Shown here one piece after another: positions 40,046 through 44,047 of a stretch of 44,047 nucleotides of DNA. The DNA comes from Nitrospirota bacterium (lineage in GTDB: Bacteria; Nitrospirota; Thermodesulfovibrionia; SZUA-242), in contig QJVM01000051.1 in NCBI GenBank assembly GCA_003235715.1, positions 1 to 44,047 of the forward strand. Direction: 5' to 3'. Each line of letters starts with the position of its first letter. Position 1 is the first letter of the stretch. The translations under genes were made by a program, and so were the position numbers. The notes beneath the pieces are model-generated. The model did not search any database. It was not told the DNA's origin and saw only the letters and a list, made by a program, of their open reading frames with translations.

Positions 40046-40777
40046 ATGCCTCTCCGGGAAGACTTTGAAAAAACGGGCAATCTCCTGTTTCGTTACCGCA
40101 GTTATTTCCCGCTCCTCCTCCTTCCTCTCATACTGGCGACGATATCGCGACCTCCCGAACCCTCCGCTCTTGAGGAGACCTGGGACAAGTTCTGTTTCCT
40201 CGTGACCGCGGTTGGCCTTGTGCTTCGGGCGCTCACGGTCGGCTATGTGCCGAAGGGCACCTCCGGGCGGAACACGAAACGCCAGAAGGCGGAGCATCTG
40301 AATTCCACCGGGATGTATTCCGTCGTGCGACACCCCCTGTATCTGGCCAATTTCATGGTCTGGCTCGGTATGGTCCTCTTCACGAAATCCCTCTGGTGCG
40401 TGCTCGTGGCCGTGCTTGCCTTCTGGATTTATTACGAGCGGATCATGTTTGCGGAAGAGGAATTCGTCAGGGAAAAGTACGGGGAGGAGTACCTGAAATG
40501 GGCCGAAAACGTGCCGGCTTTCATTCCGCGCCTGAGAAACTGGAAAACGCCCCGCATGTCCTTCTCCATGAAGAGCGTTCTGGCCCGGGAGTACACGACG
40601 ATCTTTGTGGCCGTTTCGTATTTTGTCCTTATGGACACCCTTGAAAACTTCTTTCAGGTCGGGGAGCTTTCCGTGGACCCGTTCTGGAGGAACCTTTTCG
40701 TGTTGACCGCCGTCTTCTACGGGCTGGTCCGGCTCGTCAAGAAGAAGACCCGAGTGCTCAAGGTCGAAGGGCGCTGA
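40046..40777 (+). CDS. ICMT/PEMT-like membrane methyltransferase
   Basis: A 243-residue polytopic protein of the isoprenylcysteine-carboxyl-methyltransferase family. It has about four to six helices and the family motif SVVRHPLYLANFMVWLGMVLF followed by EEEFVREKYGEEYLKWAENVPAFIP. The RHP-x-Y and EE parts bind S-adenosylmethionine. Known bacterial relatives modify lipids; LmtA of Leptospira methylates lipid A 1-phosphate. The substrate here is open. No Shine-Dalgarno is seen, in keeping with the extended -10 five bases upstream. Confidence 0.75.
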   Translation: MPLREDFEKTGNLLFRYRSYFPLLLLPLILATISRPPEPSALEETWDKFCFLVTAVGLVLRALTVGYVPKGTSGRNTKRQKAEHLNSTGMYSVVRHPLYLANFMVWLGMVLFTKSLWCVLVAVLAFWIYYERIMFAEEEFVREKYGEEYLKWAENVPAFIPRLRNWKTPRMSFSMKSVLAREYTTIFVAVSYFVLMDTLENFFQVGELSVDPFWRNLFVLTAVFYGLVRLVKKKTRVLKVEGR

Positions 40778-40819
40778 CGGACGATCGGCGCCCGCGAGCG
40801 TCCCCTTCCTTCGTTCAAC

Positions 40820-41491
40820 TTAATCCATCAGTTCGGTAAAGAGATGAATGCTCGTGAACTCGTCTGACCGGGTTACGGGCAGAGCGGAACTGGCACCGGC
40901 CTTGTGAAGGAGATGACGGATGCCAAAGGTTCTCGCCGTCCTCAGCACCGCCTGGGTATCGTCCACCAGCACGGCATAGACTTCGTATCCTTCCCCGAGG
41001 ATGCCGGCCAGTCTTCCCCAGAACTCGAGCCGCTCCTTGGGATAGCCCAGATCCCCCGACGTCACGACCCGGTCGAGGAACGGCCCGAGTCTGGTCTTCC
41101 GCATCTTGATGTCCAGAGCCTTGAAATGTGCATTGGTCACGAGCACGACGGACTTCTGCTTCCTCCTCATCTCTGTAAGAAACGGGATGACATGGGGATG
41201 TACGTCGATGAGGTGCTCGGTCTGTTTCTTGAGCGCCGGGATATCGATCTTCAATTGGGAGGACCAGTAGTCCAAATCCGTCCACTGGAGGGTCCCTTCA
41301 GTCTTTCGATACCTTTCCAGCAGATCCCGCCGGGCTTCTTCCGGCGTCAGGTGGTTCTTCTCGGCATAGCGCTCGGGCAAGAGATGTTCCCAGAAGTAGT
41401 CATCGAAATAACGGTCCAGAAGCGTGCCATCCATGTCGAGCAGGATGTATCGAATCTCATCGTTGATGAGGTGGGCGAATCTTCCGGCCAT
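40820..41491 (-). CDS. yrfG: HAD-family GMP/IMP nucleotidase, YrfG-like
   Basis: Cytoplasmic phosphatase of 223 residues. HAD motif I is LLDMDGTLLDRYFDDYFWEHLLPE, very close to YrfG of E. coli, as are motif II VVLVTNAHFKAL, the lysine in GYPKERLEFW and the acidic motif VLVDDTQAVL. E. coli YrfG acts on GMP and IMP. The track ORF runs to 42475, but that upstream part is a shadow of nagZ; the ATG at 41491 fits the family. A TATACT box lies eight bases before the ATG, so this gene may also be leaderless. It is divergent from nagZ. Confidence 0.87.
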   Translation of the reverse strand: MAGRFAHLINDEIRYILLDMDGTLLDRYFDDYFWEHLLPERYAEKNHLTPEEARRDLLERYRKTEGTLQWTDLDYWSSQLKIDIPALKKQTEHLIDVHPHVIPFLTEMRRKQKSVVLVTNAHFKALDIKMRKTRLGPFLDRVVTSGDLGYPKERLEFWGRLAGILGEGYEVYAVLVDDTQAVLRTARTFGIRHLLHKAGASSALPVTRSDEFTSIHLFTELMD

Positions 41492-41499
41492 GGCGGTGT

Positions 41500-41505
41500 A
41501 GTATA
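41500..41505 (-). promoter_or_regulatory. TATACT -10 element eight bases before the yrfG ATG
   Basis: On the minus strand TATACT (5 of 6 consensus) ends eight bases before ATG 41491. Transcription should begin one or two bases ahead of the start codon. No Shine-Dalgarno and no -35 are apparent. Confidence 0.4.
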
Positions 41506-41548
41506 TCGCCAGGGGACGGGATTTTGTTGATCTTCTGAGGGGCTTGGC

Positions 41549-43048
41549 ATGAGCAGAACCAGTGACCGGTTTCGGAGGATGGCGGGCCTTGTAGTGCCGC
41601 GCATGCAGGGCGAAAAGCTTGAGACCGACCTGGGTGAGTTTCGCCGGATGGTCCGCGACGGGTTTCGGGCCTTCATCGTCTTCGGGGCCCGCTTGCAGAC
41701 CCTCCGTGAAGGCATACGGGAACTCGAGCGGGAGGCAGGGGCTCCACTCCTGGTTCTCTCGGACCTCGAACAGGGGGTGGGGCAACAGGTGGAGGGAGGG
41801 ACCCTCGTTCCTTCGGCCATGTCCCTGGCCCATGCCATCGACCGGCGGAGCGCCGCAGATCACGACCTTTTCAGACATCTGTTCAGTCTCCTCGCATGCG
41901 AAGCCCGCATGGCCGGAGTCAACGTCGTCCTCGCACCCGTCGCGGACCTCCACGTCAATGACAGGAATCCCATCATCTGCACCCGGGCCTACGGCTCTGA
42001 TCCTGAAGAGGTGGCCTGGTTTACCGAGGCCCAGGTCCGGGGCCTTCAGGAAAATCCGGTCGAACGGGCCGTGCTGGCCTGTGCCAAGCATTTTCCCGGC
42101 CATGGCCGGACCGAGGTGGATTCTCATCTCCACCTCCCCCGGATTCATGAGTCTCTGGACGTCCTGACCAGATTCGATCTCCTGCCCTTCCGTGCCGCGG
42201 CCCGTGCAGGATGCCGAATGATCATGCTTGGACACCTGCTCGTCCCTTGCCTCGACCCGGACAGACCGACCAGCCGCTCGGGTCGGGTCATTCGGGACCT
42301 TCTCCGAAACGAAATGGGGTATGAAGGCCTGATCATCACTGACGCAATGAACATGGCGGGGGCCATCGAAGACGTGGGTGCCGAGACCGCCTGTCTCCAG
42401 TCCTTTCAGGAAGGTTGTGACCTGATCCTGCATCCTCCGGATCCGTACCAGGCCGTTGATATCCTGACCGCGCACTGGACGCTCCTGGAGCCGAGGTTCG
42501 ACGAGTCATGGAAGCGGGTCCAGAAGGCTTTTGACCGCGTGGGTCCGTGCACGGCCGGGGCCCCCGGAGCTGAATACATTACGGAAGAAATGACGCGGCT
42601 CGTGAACGGCCTGGTCCCCAGATCGCTCCGCGTGGAGAAAGGGCAGGCCTCGGTTTCAGGAATGGACGCGCTGGTGGTTCTTGACGAAGACCTGGCACCT
42701 TCCAACGGCAGGGAACTCGAAACGGGGTTTCGAAGAGCGTATCCGCATCTCGCCGTTTACGCCCCGGCATCGGTCGATGTTCTGGATGCCGAAGCCCTTT
42801 GTAACCGCGAGGTCGTGGTCGCCCTCTTTTCCAGAATTTCAGGCTGGAAGGGCAGAAGCGGGCTGTCTCTGTGGCGCGAGGCATTGCTGGAACGAATCGT
42901 CCGCACCGCCCGACGGTCCGTCGTCATTTCCTTCGGTTGCCCCACGCTTCTCCTTCCAGCCCGGGAAGCAGATACGCTGATACAGGCATGGTGGGCTTCG
43001 CCCCTGGCGGAGCGCGCCGTCGTCCAACGGCTATGCGGGAAGTCCTGA
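41549..43048 (+). CDS. nagZ: GH3 beta-N-acetylglucosaminidase (NagZ-like) with C-terminal extension
   Basis: Cytoplasmic muropeptide-recycling enzyme of 499 residues that would remove GlcNAc from anhydromuropeptides. The barrel has LSDLEQGVGQQV, the NagZ loop KHFPGHG (180-186) with the D-H dyad in DSHLHLP (191-), and the nucleophile D265 in IITDAMNMAGA. NagZ is usually about 340 residues; the extra 160 here (from about 335) resemble the C-terminal alpha/beta sandwich of larger GH3 enzymes (AVYAPASVDVLDAEAL, VVVALFSRISGWKG). No signal peptide is seen. ATG 41549 has GAGGGG. It overlaps the next gene by 16 bp. Confidence 0.88.
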   Translation: MSRTSDRFRRMAGLVVPRMQGEKLETDLGEFRRMVRDGFRAFIVFGARLQTLREGIRELEREAGAPLLVLSDLEQGVGQQVEGGTLVPSAMSLAHAIDRRSAADHDLFRHLFSLLACEARMAGVNVVLAPVADLHVNDRNPIICTRAYGSDPEEVAWFTEAQVRGLQENPVERAVLACAKHFPGHGRTEVDSHLHLPRIHESLDVLTRFDLLPFRAAARAGCRMIMLGHLLVPCLDPDRPTSRSGRVIRDLLRNEMGYEGLIITDAMNMAGAIEDVGAETACLQSFQEGCDLILHPPDPYQAVDILTAHWTLLEPRFDESWKRVQKAFDRVGPCTAGAPGAEYITEEMTRLVNGLVPRSLRVEKGQASVSGMDALVVLDEDLAPSNGRELETGFRRAYPHLAVYAPASVDVLDAEALCNREVVVALFSRISGWKGRSGLSLWREALLERIVRTARRSVVISFGCPTLLLPAREADTLIQAWWASPLAERAVVQRLCGKS

Positions 43049-43671
43049 TAACCGTCGCCGCCTTTTTCCTGTTTGCCGCCGTCCACTCCACCTGTGCGGC
43101 CGACCGGGTGAAGCAATGGAACGCGGGACTTTTTGGAAAGACTTTCGTGCAGAAATACTTCCGTTTCCTGTACATGGTCCTCAGTCTCGGGACAACCCTA
43201 GGCTGCTTCGCCTGGATCCGGAGCCTCCCGGACGTGGACCTTTTTCGTTTGCCGACGGCTCTCGCGTACTTCTTCCGGCTTATTCAACTGGGCGCCCTGG
43301 CCTTCATCCTCTCCTGTTTCGAGGTGATCAATTTCAGGGAGTTTTCGGGGTTCACGCAGGTGCTCCGTCCTGAAACCGACGAAGCTCAAAGGAGAGACCT
43401 TGAAGGGATTCGTCACCGACCCATCGAGCGAAAAGGTCCGTACCGTTACATGAGACATCCCATGTATGCCGGCGCCTTGCTGATCTTTGTTTTCAGCCCC
43501 GATTACTCGCGCAACTGGCTTGCGGTCCGCGTTCTGGCCATTCTCTACCTGTTTTACGGAATGTGGATCGAGGAACGCCGGCTTGTAGAGCGCTATGGCG
43601 AGGAATACCGTTCCTACCAGAGAGACGTCCCGCCCTTGATACCCCGCATCGGACCGAAGACATCTTCCTGA
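43033..43671 (+). CDS. Membrane methyltransferase-like protein (ICMT/NnrU-like)
   Basis: A 212-residue polytopic protein with helices at about 1-20, 43-62, 77-97 and 150-185. The conserved end reads GPYRYMRHPMYAGALLIFVFSP, then WIEERRLVERYGEEYRSYQRDVPPLIPRI, the same RHP-x-Y and EE pattern as the gene at 40046, although the rest differs. The start is ATG 43033, which overlaps nagZ and removes a shadow leader of 54 codons. NnrU and DUF1295-like proteins share this end. Function is not established. Confidence 0.7.
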   Translation: MREVLITVAAFFLFAAVHSTCAADRVKQWNAGLFGKTFVQKYFRFLYMVLSLGTTLGCFAWIRSLPDVDLFRLPTALAYFFRLIQLGALAFILSCFEVINFREFSGFTQVLRPETDEAQRRDLEGIRHRPIERKGPYRYMRHPMYAGALLIFVFSPDYSRNWLAVRVLAILYLFYGMWIEERRLVERYGEEYRSYQRDVPPLIPRIGPKTSS

Positions 43672-43707
43672 AGACCGGGTCAAGCCTGACCCTGCCCGTG
43701 AAAATAG

Positions 43708-43736
43708 TTGAAGAAGGCCCGGGTTTCGTGTATTAA
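43708..43736 (+). promoter_or_regulatory. Candidate promoter of the terminal cytochrome gene
   Basis: TTGAAG (43708-43713), a 17-bp spacer and TATTAA (43731-43736). The leader to GTG 43815 would be about 70 nt. Each hexamer matches consensus at 4 of 6 positions, so support is moderate. Confidence 0.35.
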
Positions 43737-43814
43737 GATTGGGGAGCGGGGTTCGGGAACCCATCCCTGCCATAGCCCCGGTTGAAATCTCACTTATACG
43801 GGCGTGACGTTTCT

Positions 43815-44047
43815 GTGGCAAGACAGCGTCTTATAATCCCTTTATGGGCCCTGGGGGCAGCCCTTCTGGTCACGGCCTGCGCCAGCCAGGGCGCCGGACT
43901 TTTCCGTTCCGAAGGTTGTATCAACTGTCATCGTTTCAGGGGCGAAGGCGGCAACATCGGACCGGACCTCACAGGGGTTACAGACCGGAGGTCCGAGGAA
44001 TGGATTGCCCGCCAGATCCATAATTCCAAGGAACACAATCCGGATTC
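43815..44047 (+). CDS. Lipoprotein cytochrome c, cut by the window end
   Basis: Open to the edge, so absent from the track. From GTG 43815 the protein reads ARQRLIIPLWALGAALLVTAC, a signal peptide with lipobox VTAC, then the haem site SEGCINCHRFRGEGGNIGPDLTGVTDRRSEEWIARQI, like the class I cytochrome domains of membrane electron carriers. At least 77 residues are visible and the C-terminus is missing. It may begin a longer operon beyond the window. No strong ribosome site is seen. Confidence 0.75.
   Translation, partial: MARQRLIIPLWALGAALLVTACASQGAGLFRSEGCINCHRFRGEGGNIGPDLTGVTDRRSEEWIARQIHNSKEHNPD

Noticed and set aside
41492-42475. N-terminal two thirds of the 551-codon minus ORF that ends in yrfG
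   Set aside because: It is antisense to nagZ, shows no domain, and the HAD family start lies at 41491.
1-44047. CRISPR arrays, insertion sequences, phage genes, rRNA and tRNA
   Set aside because: No spaced direct repeats, transposase or integrase motifs, terminal inverted repeats or RNA-gene signatures were recognised by eye.

Overview
The window reads as ordinary chromosomal DNA of a GC-rich, Gram-negative, respiring bacterium. Evidence for two membranes is a very large AsmA-type protein, lipoprotein signals, a Pst/PhoR phosphate system, a cell-wall endopeptidase and NagZ. Nitrite ammonification (NrfHA), many c-type haem proteins, TreY/TreZ trehalose synthesis and a polyferredoxin regulator-like fusion fit a chemolithotroph or anaerobic respirer. 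Nitrospirota (Leptospirillum-like) or a deltaproteobacterial relative are my best guesses, but this is inference from gene style only. I saw no IS element, phage, CRISPR array, rRNA or tRNA.

Layout: (1) 15-2776, gltX and a class II DAHP synthase in a 4-bp-overlap pair ending at a bidirectional terminator. (2) 2967-6152, minus-strand nrfH-nrfA, then a PBP7-type endopeptidase. (3) 6412-11450, a YihY/BrkB membrane protein convergent with a 1223-residue AsmA-like protein. (4) 11588-16498, a minus-strand run: soluble histidine kinase, small Ser/Thr kinase-like protein, DUF432-like protein, MscS channel and ZntB/CorA-type transporter, closed by a strong terminator that lies against the ribosome binding site of the AsmA gene. 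(5) 16650-17627, a divergent membrane protein joining a c-haem site, a CopD-like membrane domain and a cytochrome-b5-like domain. (6) 17701-21571, a protein-folding island: groES-groEL and three hsp20 genes. (7) 21878-26668, treZ-treY. (8) 26894-34696, phosphate regulon: a PhoB-type box drives two small unknown genes, convergent with pstSCAB-phoU; two more boxes precede pstS, and phoBR lies upstream. (9) 34859-38727, a small cytochrome c, a 924-residue fusion of cyclic-nucleotide-binding, degenerate AAA+ and polyferredoxin domains, an untracked 34-residue lipoprotein and a cysteine-rich protein. (10) 38735-44047, GNAT acetyltransferase, endonuclease III-like glycosylase, two ICMT-like membrane methyltransferases, a YrfG-like nucleotidase, NagZ and a partial lipoprotein cytochrome c.

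The best candidates for undescribed biology are the two-gene unit carrying the same Pho-box geometry as pstS, the kinase/kinase/DUF432/MscS/ZntB operon, the CNB-AAA-polyferredoxin fusion and the c-haem/CopD/b5 fusion. All start-site changes, promoters and terminators here were read by eye and were not computed.
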